Origin: Archegozetes longisetosus
Taxonomy: Eukaryota > Arthropoda > Arachnida > Sarcoptiformes > Trhypochthoniidae
DNA: 64,000 nucleotides
Reading direction: 5' to 3'
Assembly: GCA_018873245.2 (NCBI GenBank)
Contig: JAEMBT020000003.1
Span: 164,001-228,000 of the forward strand
Under the pieces are notes generated by a model. It saw only the letters and a program-made list of their open reading frames with translations, did no database searches and was not told the origin of the DNA. Every line of letters starts with the position of its first letter. The first letter of the stretch is position 1. This document shows positions 1-11,848 of this stretch, one piece after another. A program made the translations under genes and the position numbers.

Positions 1-161
1 AACTTGAAAAATGTTTGAATTAACGCGCGAATCGCGAGTAGCAGTAAATATAGTTTAGTCTGCAACCGTTTGTCTGCAAGCGTCAATTGATCGCAATTGC
101 GACCATTTTATTGTGTTTGCGTTTAAATATTGAACAACAAATAATTAATCGTTGTTAACAA

Positions 162-2955
162 ATGGCCAGAAACGGAAACACAGACTCTGGTATTGAATCA
201 GATCACGAGCCGGAATGCGAACAAACAGTTGTGACGGTAGTCGATATCGGTTAGTATGAGATGCGATAATAACTCGCAAACTATTATGTATTTATTTGAG
301 ATGTTTGTTCAAAAGCGCATTTATTATCAGTTTGTTTCAAATGTTTTTTCTTTCAAAACTAATCCAATTTTTGAAACTTTTGATTGAACTGAACTGAATT
401 TGATTGTGATTTCGTTAAATGAAGTGCATATCTCGGAGTATTATAAAAGTAATTACCTCGCAATTCATTTTTTCTAATTTTGTAGAAACAAATATTTCAA
501 TTGAATTGAATTTGAGAATATTAAAAGTTTTGTCTTATGTTTGTTTCAATTAAGTAAATAGTATTTTAAGAGCATTTATCGGGTGTTTTGTTGTATGAAT
601 GAGTTGTCTCTCTGACTAAATAGTTAACTAAATGGTTAATCTGTGACTAGTGTGACATGAATGTGCATTACAATGCTCTGATGCTGGCGTGAACGGTGCT
701 GGCACTGTATTGGCACTGTACTGGCACTTTGCAAAAATACTTTTTCTAATAATTGTGAAATAACCTATAGATTAAAAGCCATTAATAATAGTAAAGCATA
801 CAATCAATTGTTTATATAAAGGTTCGTCGATATTGACGAGTCGTGACAACACTGAATCGATCACTACCTCTTATTCTCAATTGCAATCGACTGCACCACT
901 ATCGGAAGCACTTGAGACACAACGGTTTGCGTCAATCCAAAGCCCATTAATTTCGAGTTCATTCCAATTGTGTCTCGCAACTGGTCAAACGCTAACCATT
1001 TCGTTTGACACTTATTCGGATTACGAAACGCAACAATTGCCCGAATTCTTTGAAGGAAAACAGAAAGGAAAATCACCGCAAAGTTATGTTCAAATCCGTA
1101 ACCACTTTATTGACCACTGGTTCAAAGTGAAGCCAAACAGATTCTCATATCACGATTTGCTGAGAAAAATAAGTCACTTGCGATTAGGTATACGTTTATG
1201 TTTTTCTCAAACAATTTGCATTTTGTCATTATTTTGCTTTGGGCCACACATTTCTAATCAATTTTCACTTTTAAACAACTCATATGTAATATGCTTTAAT
1301 AGTTTATTTTTCTTAATTTTTTATTCATTTCCTCAGTTAAGAAAATTGAAAACTCAATCACCTCATAGTGAATGAAACAAAAATTTGATCACATTTCAGA
1401 CTTTGTTTTACCGCCAAAATTGAATTTGCAATTGAGGCAAAATATGTGAAATGAATAGAAAATGCATGATTTTTCATTAAAAACCCTAATCAATAGTTTG
1501 AATGAAATCTATTAAATTGTTATAGTATTATATGTCATTTATTTTAAGATAACAATGTTCACTGTCGAACATTTAGTATCGTATAAATGATTTAAATTTG
1601 ATTCAATTGAAGGTAATGTGACCGCATTCTCTCGCGTGCAAAAGTTTTTGGAAGCGCATCGAGTTATTAATATCGATGCAATGCTCAGATGTGACCTGAC
1701 TCGTTTCACTATCAAACAAAACTTAATTACATCAGCGCCTAATAAGAGAGGAAGAAAACCAAAGAGAAGTTATGTCGACAATCAAATGGCCAAATTAGGC
1801 TTAACTGTTAATCAAGTTATGGAAGAAAGCGCCAAGTTACCATCAAGAACAAGACCTAATCCTTTCAAATTAGTCCCGTGTCAAACATATGATTCTGAAT
1901 CTGAGGTACCAGTTCGAAATTCATATATTTTCTTAACAAACAGTAATATAAAGCTATATTGAAGGCCCCGTTCGCTGTACGCTTATCAATGGAAGCGTTG
2001 GCCATAATTGATGTTCACGCGCATTGTGTTAAAACTGAAGTTATCGGTCTTTTAGGTGGTATTTATTGTCAACAAACACAACAATTATTCATATTGACAG
2101 CAGAGCCGTGCGCTTCACTGGACGACCACGACTTGCAGTGCGATATGGAGCCAGGTTTGGTCTGATTAATTGCTTGTGACTTGTTTCATTGTTTTCTTAT
2201 GCCCCAAATCAGTTTCTCAAGCGATTGCAAAAGAGCGTTTGGAGGACAAACACTATCTGGTGGTGGGATGGTATCACTCACACCCGACTTTCGTACCGAA
2301 CCCATCGCTTAGAGACATCGAAACTCAATCTAATTTTCAGCAATTGTTCAGCAAAGAGAGCGGTCAACCATTCATTGCTTTAATACTATCTCCATACTCA
2401 ACAGTGACAGAACCGTCGGCTAAAAACACATTAGTGTCAAAGTTTAAGTGCCTTTGGGTCAGCGATCAGACTAATAGTCAGGTATTGATTGACTCTATTC
2501 TATCAGTAGTATTGAGTTTCGAAACGCTAATCAAATTAATTATTTTGCTTGGATTATGTTATGAAAGGGTGATTATAGAATTCCTTACGAATTATCGCCA
2601 CTAATCATAAGACGAGAAAAGTTGATGTTTTCTGTTACTAACAAGTTGAATGATTTGTGTAATAAGATTAGAGATCACGCCTCAGCCGTCGCCCTCATGG
2701 ACAAAATCAAACGATTTCGTGGCATTCATATCAATTACTTAGAAAAGGTTTTACTTCTGCTGTATATTTGCTTAAATTATAAAGTCAATTAACAAATTCT
2801 CAATACATATTTAGTTGTGCGCATCGATGAGATATTATTTAGAAGAGACCGGCCTGTCATCAGTTGAATGCGATTATATGATTGAAAACTGTAAATCAAT
2901 ACTAATCGAACAATTGGGTTATAATAACATAAGACAAAAATTAGAACAGCAATAA
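162..2955 (+). CDS. MYSM1: MYSM1-like JAMM/MPN histone H2A deubiquitinase
   Basis: Seven exons join in frame: 162-249, 822-1187, 1613-1905, 1965-2154, 2213-2481, 2568-2747, 2815-2955, giving 508 residues. All introns are GT-AG. The start has a good insect-type context (AACAAATGG) and is the first ATG of the frame. A SWIRM domain lies at about residues 103-170 and a JAMM/MPN metalloprotease domain at about 250-385. The JAMM zinc motif is complete: E274, H334-S-H336-P, S344, D347. This domain pair is typical of MYSM1, which removes ubiquitin from histone H2A in the nucleus. The human protein is about 830 residues with an N-terminal SANT domain; no SANT-like sequence is visible here, so this version is short. 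The acceptor at 2566-2567 was chosen over a closer-looking one at 2577 because only it keeps the family-like sequence GDYRIPYEL in frame. Confidence 0.9.
699..730 (+). repeat. Short tandem repeat, three 11-mers
   Basis: Three consecutive copies of YTGGCACTGTA (699-709, 710-720, and a degraded copy from 721) lie in MYSM1 intron 1. The tract is GC-richer than the surrounding intron. Confidence 0.7.
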
Positions 2956-3906
2956 TGTTAATACCTAAATAGTATCTTAATTATGATATAATATACAATA
3001 CAATTAATACATTGATTCTGAAATGATTAACCATTTACCATCTCGTTTTGTTGTAAATAATGTTCACTTTAATTTGATTGAGCAAATCTCTTAATAACTA
3101 ATTGTTATTCGAGACTCGAATGAATGAACTGCTGCTTTTACGACTATCTAATCATTTCACTTATTCCTATTTCATTATTTTCTTTGTAAATGCAAATCAT
3201 AATAAAAACTTAATTTATTTCAAATGAAAAGCGGGTATAAATGCAAACATGTTTGCATTATTATCAAACCAAATACACACTGAAATTGTGAGACACACTG
3301 CCAGTTGTGTAACAAAAATTGTATAATAATTAGCTAATGATCTCATAATCAATTTGAAAGTTTTGTTAATCTCCAGAAACTTGATTTTTATGTAATCTTT
3401 TGACGCATAACTTTTAGATCTTTTGTTTCCAATTTGTTTTTCGACATTCATTTAAGATTGTATTGACTATGAAAGTGTTGAACACTAATATTCAATTATT
3501 GTACAAAATCAAAACAGATGCTTAAAGTTGTGATTCAATAAATTGAATGAATGGTCTGACTGAGTTCATTTAAATCAGACTGAGACTAATTTTAACATTG
3601 AATTTTTTCTTACTTAAGAGCAATAGTGTTTAAATCATTAAACTTATGATGAAGAGATTTGTCATTTCGAAGCTTTGAATGGTGAGCAAAAATAAGAGAA
3701 ACAACTTATCAAAAGTTGAAGTCATTCTAACTAAATATACTTGAGCGACATGTTTAATTAGTTCGGACTAAGGTGTCTGTACTGAGAAAAGTGTCTAAAA
3801 ATTTGAAGATAATCACGTCAGTTGTTTGCTATCAACTTAACCGTTATCTGAATTGTTCTAAAACTATTAGAACAGTTAAATGAGTAATACATGGATTTTG
3901 ATCAAT
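2956..3906. other. Intergenic, no gene seen
   Basis: AT-rich DNA between the convergent MYSM1-like and TMEM79-like genes. Short open frames exist on both strands, but none has codon structure, splice partners or recognisable motifs. It presumably holds both 3' UTRs. Confidence 0.6.
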
Positions 3907-3947
3907 TTAAGAGAATATAAACTTAAGGGCTCCGTAACCGTTGAACA

Positions 3948-6900
3948 TCACAGCAATAAGTGTCGGCAAAAGGAAAGCGCAAAACCGAAATGACGATAAG
4001 TCGGATAAGCAGCCAAATACTCAATGCGTCCGATCAAAAATGTGACGGCCATAAACGGACAAAAGACCATGACTTGCTCTGCATCTAAGTTGGCCGCCAT
4101 CACCATCTGGATTGTGGTTGACATCAAGAACTGTTCAACTGAATTCTGCAGCGGTTTGTTGAATCTGTCTATCAAGTCGTCGTTACCCGAGGTGTTCGGG
4201 TCTACGGCTGAAGTCATCATTCGACGGACGCCTACTATCAAGACGTTGATCACAATCGGCATCAAACCCAACGCTTGATATCTGAAGGAAATAAAGTTTA
4301 AAACTTACGTTTTAAGCAGGGCAGAGTGCGAGACAGAGACAATTACACCAGTGGCTAAAAATTTGATTGTTAGTTGCTCGGTGCGTAAAACACACATTTC
4401 ATACTTAATTGAAACACATATATTAAATACACAGTACAAAGCTTAAGAGTGAAAGTTCACGTCAATAGTCAGCTTTCATAAGAATCTAATTTTTGCCTCA
4501 ATATAACATCTCCAAAAGCAATTAGTCATTGAAACTAACTTACAAGTCAATCATTCTCTATTCAGTTTGAAAGCGTTCCGTCAAATTAGCATTATATTAG
4601 TGTTATAAATCAAATAATCCAAACGACTGGCAATTGGCATCCAGTCAAATATAATAACAGTGAAATATGTTTACATCAAGTCTGTAATTAGCCCATATTA
4701 TTATCGTAACATTTCACCATTAACATTATTAAAAACAGAAATATGTTTTCGATTGAACACAAAATCACTCATTTTGTATTGAGTCATTTTCAGCACGACT
4801 TATCATTTTTTAATAAGTTAACTTTTCTCATACATCTCTTAACGAATAAACAAAAAATTCATTAAACCAATTGTATAACCATATGAAACGAAATCTTTGA
4901 AAAAACAAAACTGAAAAACTCTTAGCATTACTTATAAGTTGATTGGATTACTAATTATCTATTAAAGATTCAAATATGACGTAAAAAGATTAACAAGAAT
5001 GCTGAGTCTTATGAAAACTGACTATTGAGTGTAAACTCACAATCTGTTCAGAAGCATTGTATAAATAATCATAGAATTAATGAACATCTCAGACTTGATT
5101 TCATTTGAAGCTAAGAAAAATCTATTTTCAATAAAAAATTGACCACTAAATGTTATGAACTTTAGACATTTGTGAATCTTTAAATTTTGAACTATTGGTC
5201 AAATGATTTTGTCAACTTGGTTATTCAAGTTTTGTTGGTTTGTAACATTAAAACATTAAGACCCGTATGCACAGTGGTTTTAAAACGGTTTTAAGGCTAA
5301 AACCGGGCTTAACACCCAAAACTCATTTTAAAACTCATGCACGGTAAACATTTAGAACTGTTTTAAACTAAAACCACTTTTACTAGTTTTAAATCGGTTT
5401 TAGTGATCAACAAAATAAGTAAATATAAACAAAATTTTACAAAAAAAATATAAAAATAAACCAATTTTTTTCAAATCGAAGAATTAGATAATTATGAAAT
5501 AGTGACGGATAAAAGTATTAAACGTCGAAGAGTGTTAAAAGACAGATTCAATCCATTTGATGGTTGTGATAACTAGAGCGTCTATATTTCGGGAAATCCC
5601 AAACGATCTCCTGAAACTTAATCAGCAGGAAATCAATTTGTGAGTGCGTATCAAGTAATAAGAAGTCATATGGTGACATCCTTATTTTCCCGAATTTCCT
5701 AAATCAAGGGGAAAGTCTCGATTTCCCGAATAAGTTCCGAATTGAGAAAAATTGCTTGAGTTTTCTAAAATTTAAGTTTTCACAGCACAAAAAACTTTCT
5801 ATATTATGACATTACATTAGAATTTTTGCAATTTTCCAATTGAAATAACAACATATAGCATGTAATATGGAAAAAATTAATACTTTTCAAACTTTGACTT
5901 CGCGCTAACTTATCTACGAGTAACATGAAAGATCTTATTTATAGTTTGAAAGTTATTTGTAGATAAGTCAGAGCGAAATGAAAGTTTACAAACTATTGAA
6001 CACTTAAATGTAATACAATTCAATCAATTTTTAGATTATAACTAAAATTTTTCTGTAATAAAATAGTAATTTGAATTTCCCGAATAAGCCCCAATTGTGT
6101 CTTTTTCAACTCCTTTTCTCCTCCCGAATCAGAGGGTTATATGTCCCGAATTATAGACGCCTTAGTGATAACATATCATTCATAAGAAAATATAGACTTA
6201 CAAAACAATGTTTCATTGAACTGTTCAATCTAATTGATACAGATTTAATTAATATCAAAATGAAAAAAGACTCATTGCCTCCAATAATTCAATTATCTAT
6301 TGTTTTAAGATTTTATGCCACCGGTTTAAGATTTTATTATCACTTTTATTCAGTTTATTTTTATTCATTTTCAATTTTTAATGAATAAACACATTTGTTT
6401 ACATTTTTTGCTGGTTTTCTGGTTTTAAAACGGTTCTTACTAAAACTAGTTTTATTACACACCGTGCATAAGTTTTAAGTTTTGAGTTAAAACCGTTTTA
6501 ACTAAAACTGAACTGTGCATACGGGCCTAAGATTTGTTAAAATTGAGCGTCAACTATTCAAATAAAACTGACAAAACGTTTTTCAAATGTGGATCTGATA
6601 CGATCCTCTAATTTTAAGTGAATGTGAAGTTGAGGAATAAGTGAGTGACTAAAAGTGATTTGCTTTAGTACCTTAGAACGAATTCCAGCTTTTGTGGAAA
6701 CAGTTGCAAATAAATGGGGAGATAAGGTCCGGAAAGTACTATTTTGCCATTGATTACAAGTAGAAAAAACGCAACCAAAAAGCCAACACCGACCCCAAAC
6801 GAGATTCCATTAACTTTTTGCATTCTTTTGAGCTGTTCCTCAACATTGGGTACAATCGGAGCCTGTAGTTTGTGATTTAAACTGTCGGGTCTGTTCGGCG

Positions 6901-6967
6901 GTCTGTTGAAACCTCCAGACTCGTAGTCGTTTGGATTAATCGTTTGAATAGAGTTCTGCGACCACAT
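3948..6967 (-). CDS. TMEM79-like MAPEG-family membrane protein, 3' frame disrupted
   Basis: Two exons on the minus strand, 6967-6672 and 4281-3948, join at phase 2 through donor CTAAG|GTACTA and acceptor TTCAG|ATATC. The product is about 209 residues. It has a polar N-terminus with NPNDYESGG and a Pro/Arg-rich stretch, then hydrophobic segments at GVGVGFLVAFFLLVI and GLMPIVINVLIVGV, and the motif VEQFLMSTTIQ. GRIEYLAAYPTYRHFGFAL near the end resembles the last helices of MAPEG/TMEM79-type proteins. The open frame stops at 3948, but a frame offset by one base encodes a plausible C-terminal helix (LPTLIAVMFNGYGALKF) ending at 3907. The shift coincides with a run of four A at 3967-3970. Either the sequence has a one-base error or the allele is frameshifted. 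The 2.4 kb intron contains nested transposons. Family assignment is by recalled resemblance. Confidence 0.65.
5260..6527 (+). mobile_element. PIF/Harbinger-type element relic, TAA target duplication
   Basis: Terminal inverted repeats GRCCCGTATGCACAGT start at 5260 and end at 6527, flanked by the 3 bp duplication TAA (5257-5259 and 6528-6530), as expected for PIF/Harbinger elements. The ends are rich in subterminal GGTTTTAA/TTAAAACC motifs. Inside is the N-terminal part of a Harbinger-type nuclease: about 5485-5573 reads through RFNPFDGCDN, then, after the inserted hAT-like MITE, 6173-6330 reads ISFIRKYRLTK...LPPIIQLSIVLRFYATG. The nuclease is truncated after RFYATG, so the DDE domain is missing and the element is non-autonomous. 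Without the insert it would be about 670 bp. It lies in the intron of the TMEM79-like gene. Confidence 0.85.
5574..6164 (+). mobile_element. 591 bp hAT-like MITE nested in the Harbinger relic
   Basis: TIRs read TARRGCGTCTATAWTTCGGG from both ends and fit the hAT consensus TARNG. The 8 bp duplication GTGATAAC is perfect (5566-5573 and 6165-6172), the hAT hallmark. Removing the element plus one duplication rejoins the Harbinger reading frame exactly. There is no transposase. It contains an internal imperfect hairpin (arms about 5889-5924 and 5950-5985 around ACTTATCTAC) and a direct repeat, ATTTCCCGAATAAG, near each end. Confidence 0.9.
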
Positions 6968-9900
6968 AGGGAACAGTAGTATTCACTTTAATAGTATTTG
7001 TTTAAAGCTAACTGTGAGAACGAAAATGCAGAAACCAATAATTTATACCCAATGCAAACCTTCTTTGCTCTGAATCGCATAAAAAGTTATTTACTAAACA
7101 GAGTTCTACTTCTACTTAGACTTTAATGACTGAAGTTCAGTATTTTTTACAATTATTGAGAAACTTATTGACTTTGAGAGAAAAGCAACTAAAAACCAAT
7201 TTTCTTAGTATCAAATATTTTATTTAAACTCTAGGAGACAAGTGGCGGAACACACCACGAGTTTACAAGTGGATAACTTTCGCAAAATTATTTTCGTCTT
7301 ATTGCAGCTCAAAAATCAATGTTTTGTTTGATTGCCGCAGTATTCCACTTGAATAAGATTTTAAAAATGGCTTCTATCATTTGATCCGATCTAAGTTTTT
7401 TCACAAATTATTAGTGGCGTAAACAATGTTTTGAATTTTTTAGAAAATAAAACTAATGCTAAGTTAGGCTCGACTATAAAATTTGCATTGTTTTCAATAT
7501 TAATGTGGTTCTTGTAATTCTTATAGAACTGATAATCGATCGAGTGTCTAATGAAATTGTCATTTTATTCGCAATAAATTCAATATAATATTGATATCGC
7601 ACGAAAAATAATAATTTACTTAGAATTGTCTGAATAAAACATAATTGAACATTATGATCAAAATGAATGTAACTTTCGTTTGACATTAAGTAACCAAAAA
7701 CAATAGAAACAGACAAAATATAGTTAAGACTAATTTTCATATAATTATTGAGGTATCAAAATATAGATGTTAATTATTAGGCTTTATTCTGCTCTCAAAC
7801 ATTGTTCTAGAATTTGGCTCACTTTCATTTAAAAATATGATTGTTTGCAACAACTCATTAAATCTAATAGTGTATTAAATAAAAATAATGTGCAATTTAG
7901 TCAAGTTTGTTAGTTGTTGCTTCGGTTGCAACAAATACGCAATTGTTCAATCAAAACCAGAATTAATTGTTGTAAATCGTTTCAAAAATCATAATCAAAA
8001 GCTATTCGGGTGTATAAATCATTTGAATTTTGCGTTTTAAACATAATTCTAAATTAATACGAATAAAAAAACAATTATATTTAATAATGATGATAGGCGT
8101 TGGAGACTGGTATCGGTTTTGCTGGGGCAAGTCAAAATCAATTTTTCAACGGATTTTCTCATCCCTGAAACTGAAGTTTCCTTTCATTGATTGATATTTA
8201 CCCGCGCAAAAATTTCAATTTTATAGTAATGAACTTGTTTGCATAAAAGCTTAAGCATCAATAGCCAACAGAAGATCATATGAGGTTAGTCAAAAAGTTG
8301 TCGACCTCTAATGTATTTACAGTGAACGGATTATAAGCCGACAACTTATTGACTGACCAAATATGACTAAAAACTTATGATTAAGACATTGCATCACATT
8401 GATTAATAACTGCTCTTATATTGAATACTTAATTAAAACCTTCAAGTATTTAGTTAATATTTATATATTACTTCGTAATTGTATCTCAATTTTTGTTTAA
8501 GAACTAAACATTACAGTTGACTATAAAATAGTATTTAAGATTATTTTCAGTAAACAGCAGCCACTATCACAAACATATTTTTTATTTGGAACAACTTTCA
8601 ACTTCATAACTAGTTATTGATGCAAATTTGAAGATGTCATTTTTCAGCAGATAGATTGAGATTGTATTCAACTGAGTATCCATTTATATACTGTCACAAA
8701 TTTGACTAACTTCACAAATCCAGTGTTTTTATTGAAAACGTTTCAATTTATTTAAAGTGATTGCTGACAATTTGGACAAATATTTACTAACCCTTCAGAT
8801 ATGTATTTATATGTACAATGAAAGGAAACAAAACTCAGTAGCTTTTTACTTTCTACAGTTAAAAATCATGTAATCATTATAAAGCACTCAAATATAAACA
8901 ACCAGAGGAAAAAAGTTGACAAAATTTTCAATGTTCAAAGTTGACGTATAATTTAAATAAAAAATCACTAACAATATCATAGTATTGGCTGAGTACAAAG
9001 TATCAGTTTACTTATCAGCATTATTGACGGGCAAAAGTTGTGTATGACTTCAGTATATCAACTTTTTGCTTTAAGATCTCAACTCTAAAAAGTCAACTTT
9101 TCTTCACTGCTTCGTTTGTTTCCTTTGATTGCACTATCGGCCAAAATGTATGTTAATTAAAGCCTTTCCGCGCCTTACATACTTAGGAATCACTTTAATA
9201 TTGACGTAATGAACATTTTGAAAACTTTTATGAACTTTAGTTTAGGTGTGACTCATGGCAAAACAAAATAATCAACTTTTGCATTGACTGTTTTACTGTA
9301 GAGTTCATAAATTGTTTGCTTGCGTTCAACTTTTCTCAATTATTTATTTGTTCAATTTAAGTTACTTATGTTAAAGTTCGATACAAATTATAACACTTAA
9401 ACAAATTTAAAAATAAGTTTTGCATTTCATGACTCATATTAGAAATGATACTCATGAAAATAATATAACAAAATGATTTACTCAATGTTTCCCTTATTTG
9501 GTTGAATTGAGATTGGCTGAAACTGTGTTTTAAGCGCATATTTTCACGTGCTTTTTTGGCCGATAGTACTTATCAAATTTGCGAAATCAGTCCTTATTAT
9601 ATCTAATATTGACCTAAAAGGTTGCGAGTATATATGAGCTATCAGCAAAAGCATGTATTTACGCAAGATGCAATGCCGTACGATTGATTGAATACTAGAT
9701 TTTCTAGATTGGTTTCATCAATATTAAATATTAAACTGAATTTTCAAATTTGAAGATACAACTTTCAACTTATAAATGTTTAACTATTTTTTGAAACTCA
9801 TTTTTAGTTTTTATATTTAATAATTTGGCCCAACAACAACCATTTATAGTATGTCGTTGTTTGATAAACTGTGAGAGTTTATTGTATCCATAATTGAATA

Positions 9901-11848
9901 TTTTTTACGTACAACATTAATTGTGTGCCTCAAACTTATATTTTTAGAACTGGAGTTCTCCACAATGACATATTGACAAATAATAACAGTTTCTAAAATC
10001 GATACTGACAATTGCAAAGTAGAGAGGTTAAACTTTCTGCTAAGCTCACTTTTGTCCAAGTTCGTATGCGATGTTTCACCTTCAAAGATCAACCCGGAGG
10101 TCATCTTGCCAACGAAAGAGTTATAGCATTAAAAAGAGAGCCAATAAGGCGTTGTTATCGTGAATCACTTTGGTAATTAAAAACTTAGAATATGTTACGA
10201 CCACTTAATTGTTGACTCTACTGATAATCTGAGCTAATTGAAGTGACTTTAAAAGGCGGACATCTAACTATAAAAATTGAAGATGCTTTCATAGCGAAAT
10301 ACTCTTAAGGCAATCCACAAGAGGTAGTTTTGATTCCCCTTCTAATCTAGTATGAAAGTTCATTTTTTGATTAATTCTACAAAAATAAGAACTGAAATTT
10401 GTCTCTGGGACAACTTATTCTCTATTTTTACATAAAACTAAGACTGCACAAGCAGTTTCGCATTCACTCATTTAATGCTTTGTGTTAGGACGAAAACTAA
10501 ATATTTTGACAAAGGTTTCAATGTTTTAAGGAATGTGTTATGAACCTGTTACGAACCAATCCTATTTGGACATTTGGAGTATTAATTTGGTTTGTTTCTA
10601 TTAGCTTCGAATAACACTTTTTAAAGCGATCAGTTCATTTATGAATAAGCATAGTATTTGAAGCTCGTGTTTGCCATCCATTGGGATACTCTTAATTGCA
10701 GGTAAAGTATGATTAAATGCCTCACTCACTCTCAAAAATGATTCTAAAAATCACAATATTCACTATTGAGTCACATATTAGGCTCAAATTTGAACAGTTA
10801 TCACAATTAAATCTAATAAATTTGAAAAATTATAATTAATGTTAGATTAAGTGTGAGTGAAGATCAAATTTGCATTTTTTGTAAAAAGCATTTTTATTCA
10901 ACTTCGTTAGGAATTTCACTACAATTACTATAATTTGAATTTTTTTTTGCATTAATGGACTATATTTTGCTTAAAAGTTAACAATGTGTGCAATTAACTA
11001 ACCTTTTTGTGAAACGCATTATCCACTAATTAATTCGTGACTAGTTTTTGGCATAACATTTGACTGATTTGTTCGTTCGCTTTTACGAGTGCTAATCAGT
11101 AATTAATTATTATTGCTAATTGCAACATTTCAGCACTTCATTATTGTTTGTAAACGTTTTTTTCATATTTTTGCATTAATCGTTTAAAAACATATTTTGT
11201 TTGGGTGTTCACAATAAAAATAGAGTTGAATAAAAACCTGAACGAAAAACATAATTAACAAATATAAGCAAATCAATTGTTCCTATTGATTTAAAGGTAA
11301 AAATAGCAAACAAACAAAATTAGTGTAAATGTTAAAACCACTTTCGAATACAACATTTGATCGAACTTTAGTTGTTTTACGGGTTTAGAAAATGTGAAAA
11401 TGATCACAAATAGCAAACCCTGTGATATATGTTGCAGGAGAAAAGTAATGACAAAAACAGATGTTAATCAACAAATGAAACTTAGACCAATAAATGCTTA
11501 TAGAATAGAAATGAGTAATCAACATATTTGTAAAAACCACTAATTATTGCGATCCATTTTTCAAATCAATGTTAGATACTATTATCAAAATGAAAGAATG
11601 AGCTGCCCGAAAGAGATAGCAACCGGCTAATAAATTTGCGATTCATTTTTCATTGTTCACTGTGTTCACAAACATGTTATTGCATTTGATCAATTGTGGT
11701 TTATCTTATCATTTTTATAAGTATTAATAATAGACTTCTCTATTTTGCCAAAACATATCCCAAAAGCATTTCTGTTGCATTTCAGTACTATAGCTGTTGA
11801 GTGCACTAGACGTTCACCGATACTGATCATAGTTAAGTCGTGCGAATA
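6968..11848. other. 4.9 kb intergenic, no convincing gene
   Basis: Very AT-rich. Two minus-strand open frames begin with ATG, 7740-7474 (88 codons, hydrophobic N-terminus) and 10104-9844 (86 codons), but no partner exons, motifs or codon signal support them. A GC-richer patch at 8095-8165 looks like old repeat DNA. Nothing else was recognised. Confidence 0.5.

Noticed and set aside
7229..7353. CAAGTGG inverted near both sides of a 125 bp GC-richer patch
   Set aside because: The match is short and imperfect with no target duplication, so it was not called a MITE.
7474..7740. Minus-strand ORF with signal-peptide-like start
   Set aside because: Composition matches random AT-rich DNA; no motif, no supported neighbour exons.
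9844..10104. Minus-strand 86-codon ORF starting MTSGLIFEGE
   Set aside because: Slightly gene-like start but no family resemblance or splice continuation; left only as a note in the intergenic entry.
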